From Polaribacter sejongensis (GTDB taxonomy: Bacteria; Bacteroidota; Bacteroidia; Flavobacteriales; Flavobacteriaceae): a stretch of DNA of 64,000 nucleotides. Positions 53,370 to 62,023 of this stretch are shown here, piece after piece. Location: the NCBI RefSeq assembly GCF_038024065.1, contig NZ_CP150667.1:2487501-2551500 (forward strand). Direction: 5' to 3'. Both the position numbers and the translations under genes were made by a program. The first letter of the stretch is position 1. Each line of letters begins with the position of its first letter. A model generated the notes under the pieces. That model saw only the letters and a program-made list of their open reading frames with translations, did no database searches and was not told the DNA's origin.

Positions 53370-56300
53370 TTAAAATTCAGTTTTAATACTAATTCCGAAA
53401 CTTCTTGTAGATGGGTATGAGAAATCTTCAACACCCTGTGTTACACTTTGTCCTTGTAAAGCATTTAGTTCTGGATCAAAGTGAGGGTTTTCTGTAAATA
53501 AGAATAAATTACTACCTGTTAACCCAATTTTTATTTTTTGGAAACCAATTCTATTGACTAAGCTCTTATTAAATTTATAATAAATACTTAGTTGTCTTAA
53601 CTTTAAATAAGAAGCATCATACAATGCACTTGCTTCATTACCACGATCAAAAAAGCTATTATTGTATGTTTGTGCAGAAACATTAGTAGTATTTGCAACA
53701 TACTGTGGAGCTGCATCTGTACCAACATTAACTACACCGTTACCTACAATACCTGTTTCTCTGCCTATTAAAGTTTCTTTTAATACACCAGAAGTACTTC
53801 CTAAAGCTTTAGTTCTTGAAACGATTGTTCCACCTTGTCTCCAGTCGAATAAAAAGGATAGGTTTATATTTTTATAGGTGAAGTTATTATTAAAACCTAC
53901 TTGAAAATCTGGATTATAATTTCCTAATAAGCGTAAATTAGGATCTTGTACAGGTAGACCATTAGCATTGTGAAGAATCTCTCCATCAATTTCTACAAAA
54001 CCAGTACCAAACATATCTCCAACTCTACCACCTTCTTGAGCAATATAAAAAACACTATTAGAACCTCCAGAACCAGAAAACACGTCTGCTGAACCCGTTA
54101 CAAATTGATCTACTCCTTCTGGTAACTCTGTTACAATACTTTTAGAAGTAGAGAAATTTACAGAACTTTCCCATTTAAAATCTTTATTTTTAATTAGAAT
54201 ACTACTCAATAAAATTTCTAAACCTCTCGTACGAACTTCTCCACCGTTTATGTTAAAATTACCGAAACCACTTGCTTGAGAAATAGGACTAGATATAATT
54301 TGGTCTACACTCGTATTTTGATAGGCAGAAAGATCTACTTGTAAACGATTGTTTAAAAACCAAGCTTCTAAACCAGTTTCTAAAGCATTTAATCTTTCTG
54401 GTTTTAAATTGGAATTCTTTAGCACATTCTCATTGGTTACACGAAAATTGGTTCCGTAATTTTGATTTAATAAATAGTTCTGGTTGTTTTGATAAGGATC
54501 TGTATCATTACCAACACTTGCGCCACTAAAACGAAGTTTTAAGAAAGAGATTGCTTCAGGTAATGTCACTAACTTACTAATTACAGCACTTACACCGGCA
54601 GAATAATATCCAAAAGAATTGTTATTGGCAGGTAAAGTACTACTCCAGTCATTTCTATAAGAAACATCAAAATAAAAAGCATCTTTATAGTTTAGATTAC
54701 CAGTAGCATATACACTATTTATTCTTTTAGTAAACGTATTACTTTCTGCAACCAAAGCAGCTTTAGAGTTTGCAAGTGTAAAAATATCTGGAATAGCTAA
54801 TTGAGGCGCTAAAGTATAACTGTATTCTATTTCTTGATCAAAACGGTTAGCACCTGCACTTACATTATATTTCCAATTTTCATTAATTACATCATCATAA
54901 GAGATTAATACATCTGTGTTTAATTCTTTAAAAAACACATTGTCTTCTCTATAAGATCCTTCTAGATTTGCATTGGTACTTACAGCACGTCTAAATTCTC
55001 GCTTATCATTATAGGTATCTAAACCAGTACGTACAGTTGCAGTTAATTTGTCTGTAATATTGTAAACAGCGGCAGCGTTTCCTAAAAATCTGTTTTTATT
55101 AAAACTGTTGGTGTTTTCAAAAACAGTTAAATAAGGGTTTGTTAACCAGTTGTAGTTAATATCAAAATGTTGAGAACCTTCTTGTCCTGCTTGCCAATAA
55201 TTTCTAAAAGAATTAATATCTGCTTGTCTACCTGTCCAATTAAAACCATAAAGAGGGTTTTCGTATCCGTATCCTAAATTAGGACGGTTTCCACTTCTTG
55301 TATTAATATAATTAACAAAAGCATTTACATGTAACTTTTTGTGTAATTCTTGGTTTAAACTTATAGAAATACCATCTCTTTTTAAATCGGTATTAGGTAC
55401 AATTCCTTCGTTTATTAAATTACTATACGAAAATCTACTACTTCCTTTATCGCCAGAAGAGCTAATAGCAATATTATTTTGCTTCGTAATTCCGGTTTTA
55501 AAAAAATCACGTACATTATTAGGATTAGAAACCCAAGCAGTTGGTGTAATAGGCGTTAAAGTTCCGTCTGCTTGTGTTCTTGCAATAACGTCTCCAGCAC
55601 GAACTGTATTTCCATTAATATCTACAGATGGACTATCAAATTGATTGATTAAAAAACCTTGATCTAAACGCGGACCATAACTACTTAAACCACCATCATT
55701 AACGCCAGCTCCAGCACCATTTTGAAAAGAATATTCACCATTAGAACCTCCACCATATACATTTTGATAATCTGGTAAGGTTAATAAAGTTTCTATAGTT
55801 AAAGAGCTATTAATGCTAATACCTAAACCTTTTTTCTTTTCACCTCTTTTGGTAGTAATTAATACCACTCCGTTAGCGGCTCTAGCACCATATAAAGCAG
55901 CAGAACCTGCTCCTTTTAAAATAGAGATAGAAGCAATATCATCCGGACTAATTTCAGATGCTCCATTACCATAATCCACTTCTTGTAACGAACCATCGTT
56001 TACTAAATCACTTGTAATTTGCTCATTACTAATAGGCACACCATCAACAACAAATAAAGGTTGATTGGAGCTGCTTAAAGAATTCTCTCCACGAATAACA
56101 ATACGAGAAGAAGATCCTACACCAGAAGAACCATTGGTAACTTTTACACCAGCAACTTGTCCTGCAAGGCTATTTACCACGTTCGTAAGCGTAACTTCTG
56201 TAAGAGCCGCAGGTTTTATAGTAGTTACGGAAGAAACTAAAGATTGTTTTTCTCTTTTAATACCTAAAGCAGTAACAACAACTTCGTTTAATATTTCTTG

Positions 56301-56630
56301 CTGAAACGAAGCCGGAAACAATAACAATTTGACTACTGATTCTTCATTAGAACGCACATCTACCATATCAGAAATAGTGGTTCCGTATGTTTTGTTTCCA
56401 TCAAAAATAACTTGGTAACCGTTTGCAGCGACAATGGAATTAAAAGAGGCTTTACCTACTTCGTTTGTAGTCTTTTTTGCTTCATAACCTTGCTGATCAT
56501 TCACAAGCGTAACAGTTATGTTTTTAATTGGTGCTTTGGTCTCATAATCTATAACGTAGACGACAAGATCTTCTTGAGCACTTAGGCTAATAGTAAATAG
56601 CGCAAGTAACCCGAAAAATAAATTTTTCAT
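53370..56630 (-). CDS. SusC/RagA-family TonB-linked transporter (nucleoside locus)
   Basis: This 1086-residue protein has a signal peptide (to SAQ) and a less typical N-terminal Ig-like extension (LVVYVIDYETKAPIKNITV, about 22-110). The TonB plug is at about 115-265 (LNEVVVTALGIKREKQSL, IVIRGENSL, PLFVVDGVPIS, ISILKGAGSAALYGARAANGV) and the barrel ends FGISIKTEF. It is followed by SusD, a nucleoside hydrolase and a kinase within a few bases each, apart from one 109-bp gap. That context, not its own sequence, suggests nucleoside uptake. Confidence 0.93.
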   Translation of the reverse strand: MKNLFFGLLALFTISLSAQEDLVVYVIDYETKAPIKNITVTLVNDQQGYEAKKTTNEVGKASFNSIVAANGYQVIFDGNKTYGTTISDMVDVRSNEESVVKLLLFPASFQQEILNEVVVTALGIKREKQSLVSSVTTIKPAALTEVTLTNVVNSLAGQVAGVKVTNGSSGVGSSSRIVIRGENSLSSSNQPLFVVDGVPISNEQITSDLVNDGSLQEVDYGNGASEISPDDIASISILKGAGSAALYGARAANGVVLITTKRGEKKKGLGISINSSLTIETLLTLPDYQNVYGGGSNGEYSFQNGAGAGVNDGGLSSYGPRLDQGFLINQFDSPSVDINGNTVRAGDVIARTQADGTLTPITPTAWVSNPNNVRDFFKTGITKQNNIAISSSGDKGSSRFSYSNLINEGIVPNTDLKRDGISISLNQELHKKLHVNAFVNYINTRSGNRPNLGYGYENPLYGFNWTGRQADINSFRNYWQAGQEGSQHFDINYNWLTNPYLTVFENTNSFNKNRFLGNAAAVYNITDKLTATVRTGLDTYNDKREFRRAVSTNANLEGSYREDNVFFKELNTDVLISYDDVINENWKYNVSAGANRFDQEIEYSYTLAPQLAIPDIFTLANSKAALVAESNTFTKRINSVYATGNLNYKDAFYFDVSYRNDWSSTLPANNNSFGYYSAGVSAVISKLVTLPEAISFLKLRFSGASVGNDTDPYQNNQNYLLNQNYGTNFRVTNENVLKNSNLKPERLNALETGLEAWFLNNRLQVDLSAYQNTSVDQIISSPISQASGFGNFNINGGEVRTRGLEILLSSILIKNKDFKWESSVNFSTSKSIVTELPEGVDQFVTGSADVFSGSGGSNSVFYIAQEGGRVGDMFGTGFVEIDGEILHNANGLPVQDPNLRLLGNYNPDFQVGFNNNFTYKNINLSFLFDWRQGGTIVSRTKALGSTSGVLKETLIGRETGIVGNGVVNVGTDAAPQYVANTTNVSAQTYNNSFFDRGNEASALYDASYLKLRQLSIYYKFNKSLVNRIGFQKIKIGLTGSNLFLFTENPHFDPELNALQGQSVTQGVEDFSYPSTRSFGISIKTEF

Positions 56631-56693
56631 TAGTTTGAGTTAAAATGTATGTAAAATAATAAGTCCTGTTTTTACAGAAAATTGTACTTATAA

Positions 56694-57386
56694 TTAATTA
56701 CAAACCAATGGAGGTCCTTTATTGTATGGGTGATTTAATGAAGCTTCTTTAAATTGTTGAAGAATGTATTTGCTTACTTTTAAAATTACTACTTGTAGGT
56801 TTTGTAATAATTTAAGTGCTTTTATTTTTAGAAAAGAAAGTGTCGCAATGTTTTTAGAAATATCTAACTCTTCATCTAAATCGTATAAATAAGGAAGTGT
56901 AGCAGTTGCTATTTCTTTTTCTGATAAAAGTGTTTTTAACTCTTTATATAATGTTGATGACTCCCAAGGAAGTGAAAGAAATTCTGAGGCTTTAAATTGA
57001 TCTTTACGTATACCCAAAAGATAAAAACCACCATCATAAGAAGGTCCAACAGGTATTTGATTGTTTTCTACGGATTCTATGGCGGCACGAAGATGCTTTT
57101 TTTCTAAACCTAAAGTATCGTTACCAACTGTTATAACATTATTATACCCTTTCTTAAAAATGTCTGAAACGGTATTTACATAACGTTCTCCAAAATTATT
57201 TCCTTTTTGATCTTTCTCTGTATAATGAAAGTAGTCTACATCTAAAGAACTAACTTTTTCTTTAATTAAAGCATTCAGTTTGCTAGCCGTATCCTTTTTT
57301 TGAAGGAAAGGCTTACGTAAATTTTCGGCTTCTTGCGAAAGCGAAAAGATAAGAATAGCAGTTTTAGAATGTTTTAAATTGATCAA
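56694..57386 (-). CDS. DUF2064 / TIGR04282-like glycosyltransferase-fold protein
   Basis: This 230-residue protein has a GT-A-like core: AILIFSLSQEAENLRKPF, YNNVITVGNDTLGL, PVGPSYDGGFYLLGI and LPWESSTLYKELKTLL. DUF2064 proteins are related to nucleotidyl or glycosyl transferases, and some act in arsenosugar biosynthesis. The C-terminal ~40 residues (LLQNLQVVILKVSKYILQQF, ending NKGPPLVCN) go beyond the core. It lies 63 bp before the second susC, and cotranscription is possible. No substrate can be named. Confidence 0.75.
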   Translation of the reverse strand: MINLKHSKTAILIFSLSQEAENLRKPFLQKKDTASKLNALIKEKVSSLDVDYFHYTEKDQKGNNFGERYVNTVSDIFKKGYNNVITVGNDTLGLEKKHLRAAIESVENNQIPVGPSYDGGFYLLGIRKDQFKASEFLSLPWESSTLYKELKTLLSEKEIATATLPYLYDLDEELDISKNIATLSFLKIKALKLLQNLQVVILKVSKYILQQFKEASLNHPYNKGPPLVCN

Positions 57387-57473
57387 AAGTTTGTTTTAGA
57401 TTTTAGCAGTCGTAATATAATAAAGCAAATTACAAAAGCTAAAATAATAAATAGGATGATGTATAATTTAAAT

Positions 57474-58562
57474 TTACTCTATACCCAATAAAACTTTATC
57501 CAATTCTTTTTCTAAATCATCATCATACTCAACGCGTTTTAACACTTTACCTTCTTCACTAATAATAAAAGTAATTGGTATGGATGATATATTATATTGT
57601 AGAGCTACCGGATCGATATTAATCTTAGTTAGTTTAGAAAAATTTGGCCAACTTATTTGTAATTTATCACTTGCATTTTTCCACATTTCTCTTCTTATAT
57701 CAAATGAATAACTTACAATCTGAAAATTTTTGTCTTTGTATTTTTCTATTAACGGAGGAAATTCTTCTTTTATTTGTTTTATACACGGAGGACACCAACC
57801 TGCCCAAAAATCTAACAGCACTACTTTTCCTTTAAAATCACTTAATTTTATTTCTTCTCCATCTAAGTTTTTTCCGATAATATCTACAATATCATCTCCT
57901 TCTTTAACTCGTTTTAAGTGTAAAAAATCATCCAATATTTTTCCGTAACTAGATTTTTTTAATTCTAAAGGAAGTTGACTGAAATAATCTTCTAGTTTTT
58001 CTTTTTTTAAATCAAACCTGTAATCTAAGATTTCTGATAAAGAAAAATAATTATTAGGATTCTCGAATAGAAATTTAGTAGAAGTATTTGTAATTGAATC
58101 TCTATATGCTTTATATGCTTCTTCTGAAATAAGTTTTTTATTAAATTTTTTATACGTTTCTGCTTGTCTGCCTCTAAAAGGCTTCAAAAGTTTTTCATGA
58201 CGAAGTGCAATTTTATTTGTTTCACTACCTGTAATAATTTTACTAAAGTCATTATTTTTTTCTAATAGTTCTTCTTTAGAAGAATTTATCGTAATTTTTT
58301 TATTTTCTAACCAAAAACCAATAGATACATCAGAAATATAAATACCAACAGGTGTAGGATCATTTAATTTTCCTTTAAAAGTAAATTTATTATTTATGAT
58401 GATTGTAGAATCTAATTCTTTCCAAGTATTAGAATTAAATAAAAGTACTTTTGTACTGTCTTTTAAACCTGTAATATCTGCTTCTACAATATAACCACTT
58501 TGTTTTTTTTGACAAGATATTAAGCCAATTATAAGACATAAAATTACAATACTTTTTTTCAT
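57474..58562 (-). CDS. TlpA-like thioredoxin lipoprotein with DUF4369-type N-terminal domain
   Basis: This 362-residue protein has a lipobox (IGLISC, Cys17), an N-terminal DUF4369-like beta domain (about 25-115: YIVEADITGLKDSTKVLLF, KFTFKGKLND), a helical middle and a C-terminal thioredoxin fold (about 230-362) with active site WAGWCPPCIKQIKEEF and cis-Pro loop SSIPITFIISEEG. It acts on periplasmic disulfides. The architecture is the same as at 35225-36607 but about 100 residues shorter in the middle. Confidence 0.9.
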   Translation of the reverse strand: MKKSIVILCLIIGLISCQKKQSGYIVEADITGLKDSTKVLLFNSNTWKELDSTIIINNKFTFKGKLNDPTPVGIYISDVSIGFWLENKKITINSSKEELLEKNNDFSKIITGSETNKIALRHEKLLKPFRGRQAETYKKFNKKLISEEAYKAYRDSITNTSTKFLFENPNNYFSLSEILDYRFDLKKEKLEDYFSQLPLELKKSSYGKILDDFLHLKRVKEGDDIVDIIGKNLDGEEIKLSDFKGKVVLLDFWAGWCPPCIKQIKEEFPPLIEKYKDKNFQIVSYSFDIRREMWKNASDKLQISWPNFSKLTKINIDPVALQYNISSIPITFIISEEGKVLKRVEYDDDLEKELDKVLLGIE

Positions 58563-58642
58563 TTTGATGATTTTGGTTTTCTAAAGATAGAAAAAAACAT
58601 TAACTACTAATTACAATTTTATTTTAATAAAGTTAGCAAACA

Positions 58643-58737
58643 AATGTAGCCCTGATTGAACGACATGTTTGAGCTCTTTTTTATCCCTTTTTAGGATAAA
58701 AAAAGCGAGTAGTGAAAGCAGGAAATAGCTTCAAAAA
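58643..58737 (+). ncRNA. Candidate conserved structured RNA element
   Basis: An outer stem pairs AGC-CCTG (58648-58654) with CAGG (58719-58722) and GCT (58728-58730), leaving an AAATA bulge. A perfect 10-bp inner stem pairs TTTTTTATCC (58677-58686) with GGATAAAAAA (58694-58703). The layout GCCCTGAT ... GCAGGAAATAGC recurs in flavobacterial spacers as I remember them, and it might be the Flavo-1 motif; I cannot confirm that name. It lies between the TlpA-like lipoprotein gene (minus) and the TPP riboswitch (plus). The strand is not certain. Confidence 0.45.
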
Positions 58738-58787
58738 AAAAAGCTTTTGTTATTCTTTATGTCAAAAAACTGAGGTAATTTTGCAGC

Positions 58788-58945
58788 GTTCTCATAAAGG
58801 GGTGCTTTTTAGTTGGCAGTTTCAGTTATCAGTTTTCAGTCTCAACAGACTTTTTATACTTTTAACGATATAAACTTTCAACTTTTTAAGGCTGAGATCA
58901 TACCCAATGAACCTAGAACAGGTAATGCTGTTTAGGGAGGCGATA
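58788..58945 (+). promoter_or_regulatory. TPP (THI-box) riboswitch
   Basis: The conserved parts of the thiamin pyrophosphate aptamer are present: AAAGGGGTGC (58796-58805), GGCTGAGATCATACCCAATG with GAACCT (58890-58913), and AGGTAATGCTGTTTAGGGA (58920-58938). The P3 region (about 58806-58890) is unusually long and holds a repeat-like sequence (CAGTTTTCAGTC type) that can form AGTCT-caac-AGACT. About 150 nt of leader remain before the TonB receptor gene, so TPP binding should reduce its expression when thiamin is plentiful. Confidence 0.93.
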
Positions 58946-59097
58946 ATCGCCATTTTGCATAACATATCGTTATGTAGCGTAAAACAATTTAACTGAAAAT
59001 TATTTTGTTCTTATTTTACATAAATGATAAACACTAATTATTCAACATAAATCACAAGAATAATTACCTCTTTTTATTCGTTTTAAATTATTTTAAA

Positions 59098-61446
59098 ATG
59101 AAAAAAATCACATTTTTTTTATTCTTGTTTGCAGGTATATTTGCAAACGCCCAGTCGTTAACTTTAAAAGGAAAAGTAGTAGACGAACACAATGAATCTT
59201 TGCCAGGAGCCACTATTTTGGTGAAAGAAAACAACAAAGGAACTTCTACCGATTTTGATGGAAAGTTTCAATTAAATCTACTAAAAGGAGACTACACCAT
59301 TCAGGTTTCATATATTGGTTATAACACCGTTTCTAAAGAAATTTCTTTAGACAAAAACAAGGAAATTGAATTTACTTTAGTACCAAATGCAACTGTTTTA
59401 GAAGAAGTTTTGGTTTCTGCAGTTCGTGTAAATGCTGATGTGCCAGTAACGTTTTCTAATCTTTCTAAAAAGGAAATTGCAACCCGTAATTTAGGTCAGG
59501 ATATTCCTATTCTGCTTAATTATATGCCTTCTGTGGTTTCATCATCAGATGCTGGTGCAGGTGTTGGTTATACCTACATGAGCGTGCGTGGTTCTAACGG
59601 AGAGCGAATTAATGTTACCGTAAACGGAATACCTTATAATGATGCTGAAAGTCATGGTTCTTTTTGGGTGAATTTAGGAGACTTTGCTTCTTCTACAGAA
59701 AATTTACAACTGCAACGTGGTGTTGGAACCTCAACCAATGGTTCTGGTGCTTTTGGTGCGAGTTTAAATATTTTAACGGATGCTGTTTCCGAGGAAGCTG
59801 GTGGAGAAATATCCAACTCTTTTGGTTCTTACGGAACTAGAAAACATACCGTAAAATTTACAACAGGTAAAATTAACGACCACATAGAAATTGCAGGTCG
59901 TTTGTCTAATATTTATTCTGATGGTTATGTAGATAGAGCAAGCTCTGATATAAAATCGTACTATTTACAAGGTAGTTATACCGATGAAAACACGTTGATA
60001 AAAGCGGTTACTTTTGGTGGAAAAGAAGTTACGTACCAAGCTTGGGAAGGTTTAACGGCAGATCAACTTAAAGAAGATAGAAGACAGAATCCTTATACGT
60101 ATGACAATGAAGTAGATGATTATGACCAAAACCATTACCAATTACATTGGAATGAAAAATTAAACGAAAACTGGTCTACTAATTTAGCGTTGAACTACAC
60201 AAAAGGTGCTGGTTTTTTTGAGCAATATAAAGCGGAAGAAGATGCTGCTGATTTTGGAAATTTAATTGTAGATGGTTCTGATGTGATTGTAAGACGTTGG
60301 TTAGAGAACGATTTTTATGTTGTAAATTTTAATACGAATTACAAAACTGATAAACTGAATTTAATTTCTGGAATTTCGTATTCTAATTATTCTGGAGATC
60401 ATTTTGGTGAAGTTATTTGGGGTTCTGATTTAGCAGAAAATGTAAATATTAGAGATCAATATTATTTTTCTGATGCTAAGAAAACAGATTTTTCAATCTT
60501 TGCAAAAGCAACTTTTGATATTAGTGAGAAATTATCAGGTTATGCAGATGTACAAGGGCGTTTTGTAAATTATGAAACCAAAGGAATTACTTCTAAAAGA
60601 GCACCAATTGATGTGGATGCAAACTTTAATTTCTTTAACCCGAAGGTTGGTTTAACCTATAAAATTAACAACGATAATAATTTATATACTTCTTTTGCTG
60701 TTGCAAACAGAGAGCCAAACAGAAATGATTTTGAAGCTGGCGTTACCACACACGAAACTTTAAATGATTTAGAATTTGGTTGGAGGTTTAAGTCGGAGAA
60801 CTTTAAATTAAACTCCAACATTTATTATATGAATTATAAAAACCAGTTGGTATTAACTGGTGCTTTAGATGATGTTGGCGCGCCTGTAAGAGCAACTTCT
60901 GGAGACAGTTATCGTTTAGGTTTAGAAATTGATGCAGATATTACGGTTTCAGATCAGTTTTCTATAAAACCGAATGTAGCTTTTAGCTCTAATAAAAACA
61001 GAGACTTTTTTATAACAAGAGATGGAACCCCAACTCCGCAAGCTTTAGGAAATACAGATTTGTCTTTTTCTCCGGATATTATTGCAGGAAACATGTTTAT
61101 TTTTAAACCAATAGACAATTTACAGTTCTCTTTCTTATCTAAATTTGTTGGCAAACAATACATGAGTAATTTTGGAAGTGCTATTTCTGATAACGATGTT
61201 TTAAACGATTATTTTACGTCTGATTTTAATATTGTGTATCAAATAACACCAAACAAAGTTTTTAAATCGATTGTATTTTCTGCTTTGGTAAATAATATTT
61301 TTAATACCGAATATGTAGACAGAGGTTATTATTATACATATGATGATGATTGGTCTGACCCAAACCAAATTACTACGGTAGATGGTGCAGGTTATTATCC
61401 GCAAGCAACTAGAAATTTCTTAGTTGGCGTTACCTTAAAGTTTTAA
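59098..61446 (+). CDS. TonB-dependent outer-membrane receptor under TPP control (probable thiamin transporter)
   Basis: This 782-residue protein has a signal peptide (to NAQ), a CarboxypepD_reg domain (about 22-105: LKGKVVDEHNESLPGATILV, VSYIGYNTVSKEI), a TonB plug (about 115-225: LEEVLVSAVRVNADVPV, MSVRGSNGERINVTVNGIP, LQRGVGTSTNGSGAFGASLN) and a barrel ending FLVGVTLKF. The TPP riboswitch upstream is the reason to call thiamin, or a phosphorylated or precursor form, the substrate. In many Bacteroidota such receptors are followed by pnuT and a thiamin pyrophosphokinase gene; here they are absent. Confidence 0.9.
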   Translation: MKKITFFLFLFAGIFANAQSLTLKGKVVDEHNESLPGATILVKENNKGTSTDFDGKFQLNLLKGDYTIQVSYIGYNTVSKEISLDKNKEIEFTLVPNATVLEEVLVSAVRVNADVPVTFSNLSKKEIATRNLGQDIPILLNYMPSVVSSSDAGAGVGYTYMSVRGSNGERINVTVNGIPYNDAESHGSFWVNLGDFASSTENLQLQRGVGTSTNGSGAFGASLNILTDAVSEEAGGEISNSFGSYGTRKHTVKFTTGKINDHIEIAGRLSNIYSDGYVDRASSDIKSYYLQGSYTDENTLIKAVTFGGKEVTYQAWEGLTADQLKEDRRQNPYTYDNEVDDYDQNHYQLHWNEKLNENWSTNLALNYTKGAGFFEQYKAEEDAADFGNLIVDGSDVIVRRWLENDFYVVNFNTNYKTDKLNLISGISYSNYSGDHFGEVIWGSDLAENVNIRDQYYFSDAKKTDFSIFAKATFDISEKLSGYADVQGRFVNYETKGITSKRAPIDVDANFNFFNPKVGLTYKINNDNNLYTSFAVANREPNRNDFEAGVTTHETLNDLEFGWRFKSENFKLNSNIYYMNYKNQLVLTGALDDVGAPVRATSGDSYRLGLEIDADITVSDQFSIKPNVAFSSNKNRDFFITRDGTPTPQALGNTDLSFSPDIIAGNMFIFKPIDNLQFSFLSKFVGKQYMSNFGSAISDNDVLNDYFTSDFNIVYQITPNKVFKSIVFSALVNNIFNTEYVDRGYYYTYDDDWSDPNQITTVDGAGYYPQATRNFLVGVTLKF

Positions 61447-61553
61447 TCGCAGGGCGATAACCAAGGATTTATTCTCTTATTCTTACATCGAGGTTTTTGA
61501 TTAAAAACTTCATTTTTTAATAGTTTTTGATTAAAATTGATCAAAAAACAAAC

Positions 61554-61588
61554 AAAACGAGCATTTTCTATTGAAAATTGCTCGTTTT
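61554..61588 (+). terminator. Terminator after the TonB receptor gene
   Basis: AAAACGAGCATTTTC pairs with GAAAATTGCTCGTTTT around a four-base loop, with one bulged T. The T tail is only four bases before GTCG, so efficiency may be moderate. It lies 108 bp after the stop. The space between it and 61770 shows nothing I can support. Confidence 0.7.
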
Positions 61589-61769
61589 GTCGTATATTGG
61601 AAATTATGAAAAATTCATTTTTATACATCAATAATAACACAAGCATTTATAGTCTCGCTTTTTACTATCTAAAAGGTCATTCTAATAAATCAATTGCACT
61701 CGCTTTCTAGTTTTTCTATTCCTTAATTTTTTAAGAAAATTAAACCCGTATTAATCTTCAACTTCATAT

Positions 61770-61787
61770 TAAGTGTTCTTACACTTA
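61770..61787. promoter_or_regulatory. TAAGTGT-N4-ACACTTA palindrome before the sigma factor operon
   Basis: This perfect 7-bp inverted repeat with a four-base centre lies 16 bp before the small gene that precedes the sigma factor. Its size and place fit a dimeric repressor site. It could also be a short hairpin in the leader. Confidence 0.35.
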
Positions 61788-61802
61788 TTTAAAACTGTAC
61801 AT

Positions 61803-61994
61803 ATGAAAATAATTAAAATACAAAGAAAAACTAAATATCAAAAATACTATTCCTCTGCAATGGGAACTTTAAATTCTAGAGTAACTTATATTAAAAAATA
61901 TTTTTTAGGAATTCCTATTAAAACTATCCATGAATACCGAGAAACGTATTATGGAGAAGTGAAAACGTGTGATGATTGCAATTTATTTATTTAA
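61803..61994 (+). CDS. Small basic protein preceding the sigma factor gene, function unknown
   Basis: This 63-residue protein (start [20 protein letters not shown]) is rich in Lys, Tyr and Ile, with C-D-D-C (TCDDCNLF) near its C-terminus, possibly half of a metal site. A start further up at 61773 would include the palindrome region, so I prefer the ATG at 61803. It ends 29 bp before the sigma factor start and is probably cotranscribed. I recognise no family. Confidence 0.55.
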   Translation: MKIIKIQRKTKYQKYYSSAMGTLNSRVTYIKKYFLGIPIKTIHEYRETYYGEVKTCDDCNLFI

Positions 61995-62023
61995 AATTAA
62001 TCTTTAAAAAACCGAAACAATAT

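Noticed and set aside
61606..61710. A 34-codon open frame (MKNSFLYINN...) after the TonB receptor terminator
   Set aside because: It is short, has no recognisable family and only a weak promoter-like sequence, and AT-rich spacers produce such frames by chance.
61976..62023. A longer N-terminus for the sigma factor
   Set aside because: It overlaps the upstream small gene, and the family begins MRQLKI, which the ATG at 62024 supplies.
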